Shown piece by piece: positions 39,609 to 48,622 of a stretch of DNA of 64,000 nucleotides. Under the pieces are notes generated by a model, which searched no databases, was not told the DNA's origin, and worked only from the letters and a program-made list of their open reading frames with translations. The DNA comes from an uncultured Clostridia bacterium (GTDB lineage Bacteria > Bacillota > Clostridia > Christensenellales > Borkfalkiaceae): contig CASESJ010000001.1 in NCBI GenBank assembly GCA_949290575.1, forward strand, positions 62,001 through 126,000, in the 5' to 3' direction. Made by a program: the position numbers and the translations under genes. Numbering within the stretch: the stretch's first letter is position 1; every line of letters begins with the position of its first letter.

Positions 39609-41032
39609 TAAGATTTCTGACAAACGCCGAAATGCGTTCGGCGGACGCCTTTACAATTAACGAGCTGGGCGTACCCTCGCAGGAGCTGATGCGCAGGGCG
39701 GGCGAAGCCATAGCCGATGAGGTTGCGGCTGTCTGCGCGGGCTTTTCCAAAAAAATAACGGTGGTGTGCGGCACGGGCAACAACGGCGGGGACGGATACG
39801 TCTGCGCCCGCGCGCTTATGGAGCGCGGCTATGACGTTGCGGTTTTTGCTGCGGAGGGCAGACTTTCCGACGATTGCCAAAAGGTAAAAGGTCTGTACAA
39901 CGGAAAGTATGTTAAGGAAATTTCGGGCGACATAGTTGTTGACTGTCTGTTTGGCACGGGGCTTTCGCGAAGCGTGAGCGGTGAATTTGCCGACATAATA
40001 AACGCTGTCAATGACAGCGGCGCATACGTCGTCTCTGCAGATATAGCGAGCGGTATAAACGGCGACAACGGCGAAGTGATGGGTGTGGCTGTCAAAGCCG
40101 ACATGACTGTAGCTGTCGCCGAATATAAACTCGGTCACGTTCTGGGCGACGGAGCGGACTATTGCGGAGCGGTAACGCGCGCCGACATAGGCATAGTCGC
40201 CTCGGGCAGCTATGCCTGCGCGTTTACCGATGAGGATATAAAAGCTTTCTTTCCCCGAAGAAAGCGCAATTCTCACAAGGGCACATACGGCTCTGCCTGC
40301 ATAATGGCGGGCAGCGAAAAATATATCGGCGCGGCGGCACTGTGCCTGTCCGCGGCGTCAAGGTCGGGGTGCGGCTATGTGAAGGCTGCCTGTCCCGTCG
40401 CCGTGCGCGACGCGCTTGTCTCTTCGCTGCCGCAGGTCATTTTTTCGGAACATCCCGATATGTCCGCGTCCGCGCTCGCCATAGGTTCGGGCTGCGGAGC
40501 AGACCGCGACCTGTATGAAAAAATCGTGCAGATTTTTGATAATTACATGGGAAAGCTGATAATCGACGCCGACGGGCTCAACGTTCTGGCAGAGTACGGC
40601 AAGGATGTTCTGAAAAGCGCGCGTTGCGAAGTGCTCATAACTCCGCACGCAAAGGAGTTTTCCCGTCTTACGGGGTTGAGGGTTGAACAGATACTCTCCG
40701 ACCCTGTCGGCTGCGCGAAAGAGTTTTCTTGCGAATTCAACGTAAAGGTGCTTTTGAAGGGCGCGACGACTGTAATTGCAGACGGAGATAAAATTTTTCT
40801 CAATCTTCGCGGCAGCACTGCGCTTTCCAAGGGGGGAAGCGGCGATATGCTGACAGGGCTCATCTGCGGCAGCGCGGCTCGCGGACTTTCGCTTGTCGAC
40901 GCGGCTGTGTGCGGCGCATATGTGCTGGGCAGCGCGGCTGAGGAGGTCTCAAAAGAAAAGACCGACTACTGCGCAACCGCCGCAGATATTTTAGAGGCTA
41001 TGCCGCAGACTATAAAGAACATAACGCAGTAA
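39605..41032 (+). CDS. nnrD: Bifunctional NAD(P)H-hydrate epimerase / dehydratase
   Basis: 475 residues. The N-terminal YjeF epimerase domain shows QELMRRAGEAIADE, GTGNNGGDGYVCARALMERG near 57-76 and VDCLFGTGLSRS. The C-terminal ribokinase-like ADP-dependent dehydratase domain shows NSHKGTYGSACIMAGS near 223, DADGLNVL, TPHAKEFSRLTG, LLKGATTVI and SKGGSGDMLTG. It repairs NADHX and NADPHX. ATGA overlap with birA indicates coupling. In many Firmicutes the next genes are alr and mazE-mazF; here only mazF follows. A weak hairpin at 41067-41100 separates them. Confidence 0.95.
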   Translation: MIRFLTNAEMRSADAFTINELGVPSQELMRRAGEAIADEVAAVCAGFSKKITVVCGTGNNGGDGYVCARALMERGYDVAVFAAEGRLSDDCQKVKGLYNGKYVKEISGDIVVDCLFGTGLSRSVSGEFADIINAVNDSGAYVVSADIASGINGDNGEVMGVAVKADMTVAVAEYKLGHVLGDGADYCGAVTRADIGIVASGSYACAFTDEDIKAFFPRRKRNSHKGTYGSACIMAGSEKYIGAAALCLSAASRSGCGYVKAACPVAVRDALVSSLPQVIFSEHPDMSASALAIGSGCGADRDLYEKIVQIFDNYMGKLIIDADGLNVLAEYGKDVLKSARCEVLITPHAKEFSRLTGLRVEQILSDPVGCAKEFSCEFNVKVLLKGATTVIADGDKIFLNLRGSTALSKGGSGDMLTGLICGSAARGLSLVDAAVCGAYVLGSAAEEVSKEKTDYCATAADILEAMPQTIKNITQ

Positions 41033-41155
41033 AATCAATAATACAGTTTTAAACCGCGTATAAAACGCCGCCTCGCTGTCAACAATAAAAGCGAGGCGGC
41101 TACATATAATATAGTATAACTGCCGCAGGGCGCAATCGCCTCTGGAGGTTGATAT

Positions 41156-41500
41156 ATGATAAAGCGCGGAGAACTTTACTATGCCGATTTGTCACCGGTA
41201 GTGGGGAGCGAGCAGGGCGGAATAAGACCCGTACTCGTCGTGCAGAACGACGTGGGCAACAAATTTTCGCCTACGATAATAGCCGCGGCGGTTACGAGCA
41301 AGATAAATAAGGCGAAACTGCCCACGCACATAGAGTTGCCTTCCAACTCTTACGGGCTGAATAAGGACTCCGTAATACTTTTAGAGCAGCTTCGCACGCT
41401 CGATAAACGCCGTCTGCGCGAGAAGATAGGCGAGCTCTCATTCGACACGATGAACAAGGTCGACAAGGCAATTTTAATAAGTCTGGGTCTATCCGACTGA
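41156..41500 (+). CDS. mazF: MazF/PemK-type endoribonuclease toxin (EndoA-like)
   Basis: 114 residues, very close to Bacillus EndoA/NdoA in pattern: [59 protein letters not shown] and the terminal KAILISLGL. It cleaves mRNA at specific short sequences. The Arg and Thr catalytic residues lie in GGIRPVLV and [15 protein letters not shown] lies just upstream of the ATG. TATAAT at 41105-41110 could be its own -10 box. No antitoxin gene (mazE/ndoAI) is found on either side, which is unusual. Confidence 0.93.
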   Translation: MIKRGELYYADLSPVVGSEQGGIRPVLVVQNDVGNKFSPTIIAAAVTSKINKAKLPTHIELPSNSYGLNKDSVILLEQLRTLDKRRLREKIGELSFDTMNKVDKAILISLGLSD

Positions 41501-41538
41501 AGAGGGTGCAACAAAGCGTTGCACCCTCTTAATTTTTT
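41500..41538 (+). terminator. Terminator after mazF
   Basis: Perfect 13-bp stem AAGAGGGTGCAAC / GTTGCACCCTCTT, loop AAAGC, followed by AATTTTTT. Confidence 0.9.
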
Positions 41539-41581
41539 AAAATTTTCGCATAAAACACTTTTGTTTGCGCGCGCGCTGTGT

Positions 41582-41587
41582 TATAAT
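41582..41587 (+). promoter_or_regulatory. -10 box of lspA, six bases before the start codon
   Basis: TATAAT is followed by TTAGAT and then the ATG at 41594. Upstream is TTGTTT (41561-41566) at a short 15-bp spacing. A start point 6-7 nt after the box would be the A of the ATG. Confidence 0.6.
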
Positions 41588-41593
41588 TTAGAT

Positions 41594-42172
41594 ATGGCAG
41601 ACAAAAAATTAAAACTGCATTTCGGAAAAGTAAGCATAATCGCTCTGGTTGTATTTGCCGTACTGCTTGCAGTCGACCTCATTTTAAAGCACTTTGAAGT
41701 CGAAGACAGCTGGAACTTCGTTGTCATAAAGAATTTTATCTGGGTAGAGAGCGGACACAGGAATACAGGCTCTGCATTTTCGCTGTTTGCAGACAAAGTC
41801 TGGGGCAGAATTTTTCTCGTAACGCTCTCCGTAATACTCATATGCGCCCTGTGCGCCGCATTTGTACTACTTCCCGAAAGATTTGTAGTGCTCAAAATTG
41901 CTATCGCAATGATAGTTTCGGGTGCGTTCGGCAATCTTGTCGACCGTCTGATTTTCGGCTATGTCCGCGATTTCGTGTGGGTAAACATGCTGTTTACGAG
42001 TGCGTGTTGCAACTTCGCCGACTTTTTCATAGTATTCGGCACGATAGCCGCCATAGCAGATTTTCTCTTTCTGAACGAGTGGGCGTTCATACCTCTCACG
42101 CGTACTGCAAAAGAGGCGCGCGAACGTGAAAAACAGCGCGAGAATGAAGAAAAGGACGGGCAGAACGACTGA
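41594..42172 (+). CDS. lspA: Lipoprotein signal peptidase
   Basis: 192 residues with four membrane segments. It cleaves signal peptides of diacylglyceryl-modified prolipoproteins at the membrane. The conserved boxes are SGHRNTGSAFSLF near residue 55, GAFGNLVDRLIFGYVRDFV with the first catalytic Asp, and CNFADFFIVFG with the second. A charged C-terminal tail (KEAREREKQRENEEKDG) is longer than usual. No ribosome binding site precedes the ATG and the -10 box is six bases away, so it may be translated from a leaderless mRNA. The stop overlaps the pseudouridine synthase start (TGATG). Confidence 0.95.
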   Translation: MADKKLKLHFGKVSIIALVVFAVLLAVDLILKHFEVEDSWNFVVIKNFIWVESGHRNTGSAFSLFADKVWGRIFLVTLSVILICALCAAFVLLPERFVVLKIAIAMIVSGAFGNLVDRLIFGYVRDFVWVNMLFTSACCNFADFFIVFGTIAAIADFLFLNEWAFIPLTRTAKEAREREKQRENEEKDGQND

Positions 42173-43101
42173 TGCCCGAATATACATTCCGCGCGGAGAA
42201 AGAGTATCGCCGCGCAGACGCCTGCCTTTGCGAACTTCTGAAAGATTTCACGCGTTCGGCAGTCAAAAAGTTGTTTGACGGCGACTGCGTGCTCATAAAC
42301 GAGAGGGCGGCTAAAGCTTCTCAGAGCGTGTCGGTCGGCGACGAAATACGTTGCGTCGTCCCCGAGCCTAAGGAATACGGAGTAAAGCCCGAAAATATTC
42401 CCATAGATATAGTTTACGAGGACGACGATATCGCCGTAATCAACAAACAGCAGGGTCTGACGGTACACATAGGCAACGGCGCGCCCGACGGAACGCTCGT
42501 AAACGCATTGCTGTATCATCTCAAAAATCTCAGCGGCATAGGCGGCGAACTTCGCCCGGGCATTGTGCACAGAATAGATAAAAACACCTCGGGACTGCTC
42601 GTCGTGGCAAAGAACGATGCCGCACACGCCTCGCTTTCGGCGCAGATTGCAGAAAAGTCCTGCAAAAGGCAGTATCTTGCCCTTTTGGAAGGCAATCTGA
42701 AAGACGACGTCGGAACTGTGACGACTTACATAGGCAGAAACCCAGCCGACAGGACAAAAATGGCGGTGGTAGAGCCTTCCAAGGGCAAGCTTGCCATAAC
42801 CGATTACCGCGTGGAGCAGCGCAGCGGCGGATATACGCTCTGCCGATTTTCGCTGCGCACGGGCAGAACTCACCAGATAAGAGTGCACGCGAGATTTTTA
42901 GGACATCCTGTAGTCGGCGACGACGTCTACGGCATAAAAAAGCAGAAGTTCGCGCTTGATGGACAGCTTCTGCACGCATGCAGGCTGGAACTTACCCATC
43001 CCGGAACGGGCGAAAGAATGGCGTTCACCGCGCCGTTGCCCGATTATTTTTGTCAGGTACTGAAAAAACTCGCCTTCGATTTGAGTGCAATAGATTACTG
43101 A
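42172..43101 (+). CDS. RluA/RluD-family 23S rRNA pseudouridine synthase
   Basis: 309 residues. It has an N-terminal S4 RNA-binding domain (RRADACLCELLKDF, LFDGDCVLIN) and a pseudouridine synthase domain with the catalytic Asp in HRIDKNTSGLLVVAKN near 130-145, INKQQGLTVHIG and the C-terminal RTGRTHQIRVHARFLGHPVVGD. It likely isomerises uridines in large-subunit rRNA. Translationally coupled to lspA, a common pairing in Firmicutes. Exact target positions not assigned. Confidence 0.94.
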   Translation: MPEYTFRAEKEYRRADACLCELLKDFTRSAVKKLFDGDCVLINERAAKASQSVSVGDEIRCVVPEPKEYGVKPENIPIDIVYEDDDIAVINKQQGLTVHIGNGAPDGTLVNALLYHLKNLSGIGGELRPGIVHRIDKNTSGLLVVAKNDAAHASLSAQIAEKSCKRQYLALLEGNLKDDVGTVTTYIGRNPADRTKMAVVEPSKGKLAITDYRVEQRSGGYTLCRFSLRTGRTHQIRVHARFLGHPVVGDDVYGIKKQKFALDGQLLHACRLELTHPGTGERMAFTAPLPDYFCQVLKKLAFDLSAIDY

Positions 43102-43144
43102 ATTGCAGGCGCGTTGCAATAAAATTAATATAAGGAGAATTAAT

Positions 43145-43477
43145 ATGGCAAAGAGAAAAACCAAGACAAGAACGACCACGACGACCAGAACATACAGCAT
43201 TCCCACGCTTTGCGCTTTCTGGGGCATAGTGCTTTCGGGCGTAGCAATGTTCATCGGTTTCTTCGTCAAACTGCTTGAAATCTGCGGCGTCACCATCAGC
43301 TGGGCAAATACTCTTATGGGCATTTGCAGCATAATTTCCATGGTTGCGCTTCTCATTGCGGTAGCTATTCCCGCTTACAATTTCGTAAGAGGCAAATCGC
43401 AGTCGTGGAAGATAGTTTTCTATGCTTCGCTCGTTCTTTATATCTGCGGCATAATCGGTATAGGCTTCACATTGTAA
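43145..43477 (+). CDS. Small membrane protein, function unknown
   Basis: 110 residues from ATG 43145, preceded by AAGGAG. A Lys/Thr/Arg-rich cytoplasmic N-terminus (KRKTKTRTTTTTRTY) is followed by three membrane segments. The family is not recognised. The basic Thr repeat could contact nucleic acid or acidic lipid head groups, but this is speculation. It lies 43 bp after the pseudouridine synthase gene and may share its transcript. Confidence 0.7.
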   Translation: MAKRKTKTRTTTTTRTYSIPTLCAFWGIVLSGVAMFIGFFVKLLEICGVTISWANTLMGICSIISMVALLIAVAIPAYNFVRGKSQSWKIVFYASLVLYICGIIGIGFTL

Positions 43478-43527
43478 TCAAAAACGGCACGCGTCAGCGC
43501 GCCGCTTTTAATTTTGAGTACGAGTTG

Positions 43528-43563
43528 TAAACGGCTTGCGCAAAGCGAGCCGTTTTTTTCTTT
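43528..43563 (+). terminator. Terminator before der
   Basis: Imperfect stem AACGGCTTGC / GCGAGCCGTT followed by TTTTTT. It overlaps the der -35 region. Confidence 0.65.
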
Positions 43564-43589
43564 ACAACCGCGAGCTTTTAAGGTATAAT
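43561..43589 (+). promoter_or_regulatory. Promoter of der-plsY
   Basis: TTTACA (43561-43566), 17-bp spacer, TATAAT (43584-43589), then GAAAGGT before the ATG at 43621. Confidence 0.75.
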
Positions 43590-43620
43590 GCAGGTGAAAT
43601 AAAGTTAAGAAAGGTAATCT

Positions 43621-44931
43621 ATGGCAAATCCTCTTGTTGCAATAGTCGGCAGACCCAATGTCGGCAAGAGCACGTTTTTCAATAAAGTAGTGGGCAGAAA
43701 GGTTTCCATAACCGAGGACCGCCCGGGCGTCACGCGCGACAGACTGTATGCCGACGCGGAGTGGCGCGGCAAGGCGTTCACGCTCGTAGATACGGGCGGC
43801 ATAGAGATTAAGTCGGAAGACACTATGTGGAAGGAAATCAAAAAACAGGCCGAGGTGGCAATCGATACCGCGCAGGTCATTCTCTTTTTCGTCGACGGAA
43901 GAGAGGGGCTCACAACGTCCGACTATGACGTCGCCGACATGCTCCGCCGTTCTAAAAAGCCCGTAATTCTCGTCGTAAACAAGATAGACAGCTATTCTGA
44001 GGATAAAATTTTTGAGTTTTACTCTCTCGGTCTGGGCGAACCCTACCCCGTTTCGAGCGAACATTCGACGGGCATAGGCGACGTGCTGGACGAGGCTGTC
44101 AGCTGGTTCGGCAAGTATGAAAACGAGGAGGACGACAGCATAAAGATAGCCGTCGTCGGCAAGCCAAACGCGGGCAAGAGCAGCCTTGTAAACAAACTTC
44201 TCGGCTTCGAGCGTTCGATAGTCACCGACATTGCGGGCACTACGCGCGACGCGATAGATACGGCTTTCACCTACGACGGAAGAAAATATACGATAATCGA
44301 TACTGCCGGCATACGCAAGAAGTCCAAAGTGGAGGACGACGTGGAATACTATTCCGTAATGCGCGCTTTCGACGCAGTCCGCCGCGCCGACGTCTGCCTT
44401 CTTGTCGTCGACAGCACCGAGGGGCTCACCGAGCAGGATACCAAAATCATAGGCTATGTGGACGAGCAGGGCAAGCCGTCGGTAATAGTTATGAATAAGT
44501 GGGACTTAATCGAAAAGGATACTCACACCGTCAACAAGTTTGAAGAGAAACTCAAAGAAGACCTCAAATTCATGGACTATTTCAAGTCGGTATATGTTTC
44601 GGCAAAGACGGGTCAGCGCACAGAAAAAATCATGAATATGGTAGACGAAGTCTATGCCAACGCGCATTTCCGCGTGCCTACGGGAACGCTCAACGACGTC
44701 ATTTCGGATACGGTGCGCGCAAACGAACCGCCTTCGTACAACGGCAGAAGACTTAGGGTGTACTATTCCTCGCAGGTTTCTGTTGCGCCGCCCACATTCG
44801 TGCTGTTCGTCAATTCGACCGACCTTCTGCATTTCTCATACGAGCGTTTCCTCGAAAACACTCTCCGCAAGTGTTTCAACTTCTCAGGAACGCCCATAAG
44901 GATAGTAACGAGGGAGAAAAAGGAGAACTGA
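43621..44931 (+). CDS. der: Ribosome biogenesis GTPase Der (EngA)
   Basis: 436 residues with two tandem GTPase domains and a KH-like C-terminus. Domain 1 has GRPNVGKST near residue 10, DTGG and NKID; domain 2 has GKPNAGKSS near 180, DTAGIRKKSKVEDDVE and NKWDLIEKD. The pair of G domains is unique to Der, which acts in late 50S subunit assembly. It is followed after one base by plsY, a common adjacent pair in Firmicutes. Confidence 0.97.
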   Translation: MANPLVAIVGRPNVGKSTFFNKVVGRKVSITEDRPGVTRDRLYADAEWRGKAFTLVDTGGIEIKSEDTMWKEIKKQAEVAIDTAQVILFFVDGREGLTTSDYDVADMLRRSKKPVILVVNKIDSYSEDKIFEFYSLGLGEPYPVSSEHSTGIGDVLDEAVSWFGKYENEEDDSIKIAVVGKPNAGKSSLVNKLLGFERSIVTDIAGTTRDAIDTAFTYDGRKYTIIDTAGIRKKSKVEDDVEYYSVMRAFDAVRRADVCLLVVDSTEGLTEQDTKIIGYVDEQGKPSVIVMNKWDLIEKDTHTVNKFEEKLKEDLKFMDYFKSVYVSAKTGQRTEKIMNMVDEVYANAHFRVPTGTLNDVISDTVRANEPPSYNGRRLRVYYSSQVSVAPPTFVLFVNSTDLLHFSYERFLENTLRKCFNFSGTPIRIVTREKKEN

Positions 44932-44932
44932 G

Positions 44933-45661
44933 ATGTTTATTTCTTTGGCCTCTTCATGGTATTGGTTTTTGCTGGGCGCAATCGTAAGCTATTTTATCGG
45001 CTGTTTCAATTTTGCCGTGCTCATATCCAGAATAAAGCATAAGGATATAAGACAAGAGGGCAGCGGCAACCCCGGCACTATGAATATGTCGCGTACCTTC
45101 GGGCTCAAGATAGGTCTAATAAACTTCTTCTGTGACGCATTCAAGGGCATAATTCCCGTAGTGTGCGGGTATGTAATATTCAAGGGAATGTACTTCGAAG
45201 GCACTGATTTTGCGGTGAGCGATTTTTCCCGCTATCTTTTCGGACTGTTCGCCGTAATAGGTCACATCTTTCCCGTCACGATGAAGTTCAAAGGCGGTAA
45301 GGGCATAGCCACCACGCTCGGAGTGTTCACCTGCGGAATTTCCTGCGAAGTTGCGTGGTTCATACCCATAGCGATAGCTCTTCTTCTGGGAGTTGTGCTG
45401 TATATCTACATATTTGAGTGGGGCTCGATGGCTTCGCTCATCGGCGTGTCATCATTCACAATCTGGCAGGGCATAATATATTTCCTGCGCTACGAGCAGG
45501 AGCTTTCCTCGCCGTGGGTAATCGTTGCGTTCATGGTTCTGCTCGCTTTCAATCTTTTGACATGGATTGCTCACAGGGTAAATCTCTACAGACTGATGGG
45601 CGGAGAGGAACACCGCACTTCAATAAAAAAACTTGCGCATAAAAAGCGTGCAAAGCAATAA
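44933..45661 (+). CDS. plsY: Glycerol-3-phosphate acyltransferase PlsY
   Basis: 242 residues with several membrane segments. It uses acyl-phosphate to acylate glycerol-3-phosphate, the first step of phospholipid synthesis. Conserved loops are GSGNPGTMNMSRTFG near residues 43-57, DAFKGIIPV and FKGGKGIATTLG near 121-132. A basic C-terminal tail (KKLAHKKRAKQ) follows the last segment. It is slightly longer than typical PlsY (about 200). Confidence 0.94.
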   Translation: MFISLASSWYWFLLGAIVSYFIGCFNFAVLISRIKHKDIRQEGSGNPGTMNMSRTFGLKIGLINFFCDAFKGIIPVVCGYVIFKGMYFEGTDFAVSDFSRYLFGLFAVIGHIFPVTMKFKGGKGIATTLGVFTCGISCEVAWFIPIAIALLLGVVLYIYIFEWGSMASLIGVSSFTIWQGIIYFLRYEQELSSPWVIVAFMVLLAFNLLTWIAHRVNLYRLMGGEEHRTSIKKLAHKKRAKQ

Positions 45662-45673
45662 ATGATAAAAAAC

Positions 45674-45712
45674 AATAGCCGCGCGGACGCAAATGCGTCC
45701 GCGCGGCTTAAT
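45674..45712. terminator. Bidirectional terminator between plsY and the PH-domain gene
   Basis: 15-bp stem AGCCGCGCGGACGCA / TGCGTCCGCGCGGCT with AA loop, between converging genes. Confidence 0.75.
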
Positions 45713-45722
45713 TTATGCAAAA

Positions 45723-46208
45723 TTATTTTTTATTTTCTTTGTCGTCCGGGGTATTTTCCTTTGACTTTATCGAATATTCTATTTTGGGGTTGATATCCAG
45801 AATAGCCTGAACGAACTGAGAATACCATTCCTCTTTGACGACAATGACAACGAAAGTGTCGTCGGAGAAATAGACGGACAACTTGTTTGTGTTTCTGTCA
45901 AGCTCAATGGTCTCAATGTCCTTGATTTTGTACTTGCTTTTGATAAATCCGAAGCTGGTAACAATCTGCTCTTTGTCCACGAGGTAGTAGCTTGAAATTA
46001 GAATGCTCAATAAAATTGCGAACAGAGCAACAGTTACGGCGAACATGAGAGTGTACTGAATAATCGGATATACGGGGTCTGCGGCGGAGGAAATGCCGTT
46101 TTTTATGCAGACGAAGAGGTTTAATCCGAACCCGACGACCGACAGCGCGATGCCTGCGATAATCAGCCAGTAGGTAAGTCTGGAAAATCTGTATCTGAAT
46201 TTTTTCAT
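45723..46208 (-). CDS. Membrane protein with bacterial PH-like domain
   Basis: 161 residues. It has two N-terminal membrane segments (TYWLIIAGIALSVVGFGLNL and YTLMFAVTVALFAILLSI), then a beta-rich cytoplasmic part beginning YYLVDKEQIVTSFGFIKSKY and IETIELDRNTNKLSVYF. This recalls the bPH_2/DUF304 family of PH-like domains. An acidic/basic C-terminal tail follows. Function unknown; it lies alone between plsY and the aconitase-like gene. Confidence 0.68.
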   Translation of the reverse strand: MKKFRYRFSRLTYWLIIAGIALSVVGFGLNLFVCIKNGISSAADPVYPIIQYTLMFAVTVALFAILLSILISSYYLVDKEQIVTSFGFIKSKYKIKDIETIELDRNTNKLSVYFSDDTFVVIVVKEEWYSQFVQAILDINPKIEYSIKSKENTPDDKENKK

Positions 46209-46284
46209 GATTTTATTATAAATGCGACAAGGTAAAAAGGCAACTTATAATCGGGCATAATTTAATTTTAATGCCCCTCAATAG

Positions 46285-46313
46285 TTGAAATAATTTTGCG
46301 GATATAGTAAAAT
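46285..46313 (+). promoter_or_regulatory. Promoter of the aconitase-like gene
   Basis: TTGAAA (46285-46290), 17-bp spacer, TAAAAT (46308-46313). GGAG precedes the ATG at 46351. Confidence 0.7.
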
Positions 46314-46350
46314 AAAAGACGAAAAACAAATAATAACGGAGAAAACGACT

Positions 46351-48576
46351 ATGATTAAGTTAATAAGAGGCGGCGTTTATTATTCCGAGGGCAAATTGCT
46401 TCGCGAAGGCGTTGCGTTTTTCAGGGACGGACAGAAACATGCCGCGGTAAAGAATACAATCGCATACGGCATTCTCTCTTCGCACAATACGGGCAGCGAT
46501 GAGCACCTTAAAATAAAGTTCGACGCGCTCGCGTCGCACGATATTACATATGTCGGCATAATACAGACGGCTAAAGCTTCGGGACTTAAGAAATTCCCCG
46601 TTTCCTATACGCTCACCAACTGCCACAACTCGCTCTGCGCAGTAGGCGGCACGATAAATGAGGACGACCACATGTTCGGACTGTCCGCTGCAAAGAAGTA
46701 CGGCGGCAATTATGTTCCGCCCCATCTCGCCGTAATACACCAGTACATGCGCGAAATGGAGGCAGGTTGCGGCAAGATGATACTCGGTTCGGACAGCCAT
46801 ACGAGGTATGGCGCGCTCGGCACTATGGCAGTGGGCGAGGGCGGACCCGAACTTGTAAAGCAGCTTCTCAATCAGACTTACGACGTCGACAGACCCGAAG
46901 TCATAGCCGTATATCTCAAAGGTAAATTGAAACCCGGCGTCGGACCTCACGACGTTGCTATTGCTCTTGTCGGAGCAACCTTCAAAAACGGTTTCGTCAA
47001 GAATAAAATACTCGAATTCGTCGGTCCCGGCATCAAAAATCTCTCTATGGATTACCGTTGCGGAATTGATGTAATGACGACCGAGACGGCATGTCTCTCC
47101 TCTGTATGGGAGACGGACGAGCTCACTAAGGAATACTTTGCAGTTCACGGCAGGGAGGAGGCGTTCAGAGAACTTCATCCCGCCGAGCCTGCATACTACG
47201 ACGGTGCGGTAGTCATCGACCTTTCGAGGGTCGAGCCCATGATTGCGCTGCCTTTCCATCCTTCAAATGCTTTCACGATAAGAGAGGTCATCGAAAACGC
47301 TCGCGACATTCTTGGCGAAGTGGAGGAAGCGGGCAACAAACTCAAGGGCAACAAAAAGCCCTTCAGACTGCTCGATAAAATCAAGGACGACGGCATACAC
47401 GTAAGTCAGGGTATTATAGCGGGCTGCGCGGGCGGCACTTATGAAAATATTGCCGAGGCTTCTGAAATTCTCCGCGGAAGAAGTTGCGGCTATGGTGAAT
47501 TTTCTCTGAGCGTATATCCCCAGAGCCAGCCCGTGTTCAAGTGCCTTACGGATAACGGATATGTCTCCACGCTCATGCAGAGCGGCGCGATAGTCAAGAC
47601 GGCATTCTGCGGACCCTGCTTCGGTGCGGGCGATACCCCTGCCGACAACGGTTTCTCCATACGTCATACGACGCGCAACTTCGAAAACAGAGAGGGTTCA
47701 AAGCTCGGCGAGCAGCAGCTTGCGTCCGTCGCGCTCATGGATGCGCGCTCGATAGCGGCGACCGCGGCTAACGGCGGCGTGCTCACACCCGCGTCCGAGG
47801 GCGAATATTTCACCAAAAAAATCAAGAAGTATTACTTCGATAAGAATATCTATGAAAACCGCGTCTATCGCGGCGCGCTCAGACCAGACAGCTCTGTCGA
47901 ACTCGTCTACGGCAACAATATAGCAGACTGGCCCGAACAGATACCTATGAGCAAGAATATACTCATAAAGGCAGTTTCGGTCATCTCCGACCCCGTTACG
48001 ACTACGGACGAACTCATTCCTTCGGGCGAGACGTCGTCATACCGTTCAAATCCCCTGCGTCTTGCGGAATTTGCTCTCTCAAGAAAGGACCCCGAATACG
48101 TAAAGAGGGCAAAGGCGGTGAAGGCGGACGAACTTTACAGGCGCGAACACGGCACTCTTCCCGAAAGCGTGCTTGCGGATGCGGGCATTAAAATTTCTAA
48201 AGATACCATGTACGGCAGCTGCGTTGTGGCAAAGAAGCCCGGCGACGGTTCTGCCCGCGAGCAGGCGGCAAGTTGCCAGCGCGTTCTGGGCGGCGTCGCC
48301 AATATCGCTCTCGAGTATGCAACCAAGAGATATCGCTCCAACCTCATCAACTGGGGCATGCTTCCGTTGATTTGCAAGGGCTTCGACTTCAAGGTCGGCG
48401 ACTATATCTATATCGAAAATATCGTCGGCTATGTCAGGGCGGACGACCCGGTCATTCCCGCAAAGCACATTTCAGAGGGAAAGGTAAAGGATATTTATCT
48501 CACAATGGGTCAGCTCACCAAGGACGAAAAGAAAATAATTCTCAGCGGTTGCCTCATCAACTATAACAAACAGTAA
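46351..48576 (+). CDS. Aconitase-family hydratase (YbhJ-like)
   Basis: 741 residues in the aconitase superfamily. Domain 1-3 features include [38 protein letters not shown] near residue 150 and the cluster ligands Cys in [11 protein letters not shown] and in [17 protein letters not shown] near 415, three Cys consistent with a [4Fe-4S] cluster. The C-terminal swivel domain shows [20 protein letters not shown] near 615. It does not match canonical AcnA, AcnB or isopropylmalate isomerase well and best resembles the uncharacterised YbhJ-type branch. No other TCA-cycle gene is near. Monocistronic. The substrate is unknown, with dehydration/hydration of a di- or tricarboxylate most likely. Confidence 0.82.
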   Translation: MIKLIRGGVYYSEGKLLREGVAFFRDGQKHAAVKNTIAYGILSSHNTGSDEHLKIKFDALASHDITYVGIIQTAKASGLKKFPVSYTLTNCHNSLCAVGGTINEDDHMFGLSAAKKYGGNYVPPHLAVIHQYMREMEAGCGKMILGSDSHTRYGALGTMAVGEGGPELVKQLLNQTYDVDRPEVIAVYLKGKLKPGVGPHDVAIALVGATFKNGFVKNKILEFVGPGIKNLSMDYRCGIDVMTTETACLSSVWETDELTKEYFAVHGREEAFRELHPAEPAYYDGAVVIDLSRVEPMIALPFHPSNAFTIREVIENARDILGEVEEAGNKLKGNKKPFRLLDKIKDDGIHVSQGIIAGCAGGTYENIAEASEILRGRSCGYGEFSLSVYPQSQPVFKCLTDNGYVSTLMQSGAIVKTAFCGPCFGAGDTPADNGFSIRHTTRNFENREGSKLGEQQLASVALMDARSIAATAANGGVLTPASEGEYFTKKIKKYYFDKNIYENRVYRGALRPDSSVELVYGNNIADWPEQIPMSKNILIKAVSVISDPVTTTDELIPSGETSSYRSNPLRLAEFALSRKDPEYVKRAKAVKADELYRREHGTLPESVLADAGIKISKDTMYGSCVVAKKPGDGSAREQAASCQRVLGGVANIALEYATKRYRSNLINWGMLPLICKGFDFKVGDYIYIENIVGYVRADDPVIPAKHISEGKVKDIYLTMGQLTKDEKKIILSGCLINYNKQ

Positions 48577-48580
48577 AAAT

Positions 48581-48622
48581 ATATCCCGCCCGCAGGACTG
48601 CGGGCGGGATGATTTTTTATTT
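48581..48622. terminator. Bidirectional terminator after the aconitase-like gene
   Basis: Stem ATCCCGCCCGCAG / CTGCGGGCGGGAT with A/T tracts on both sides. It overlaps the last codons of the converging lipoprotein gene. Confidence 0.8.
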
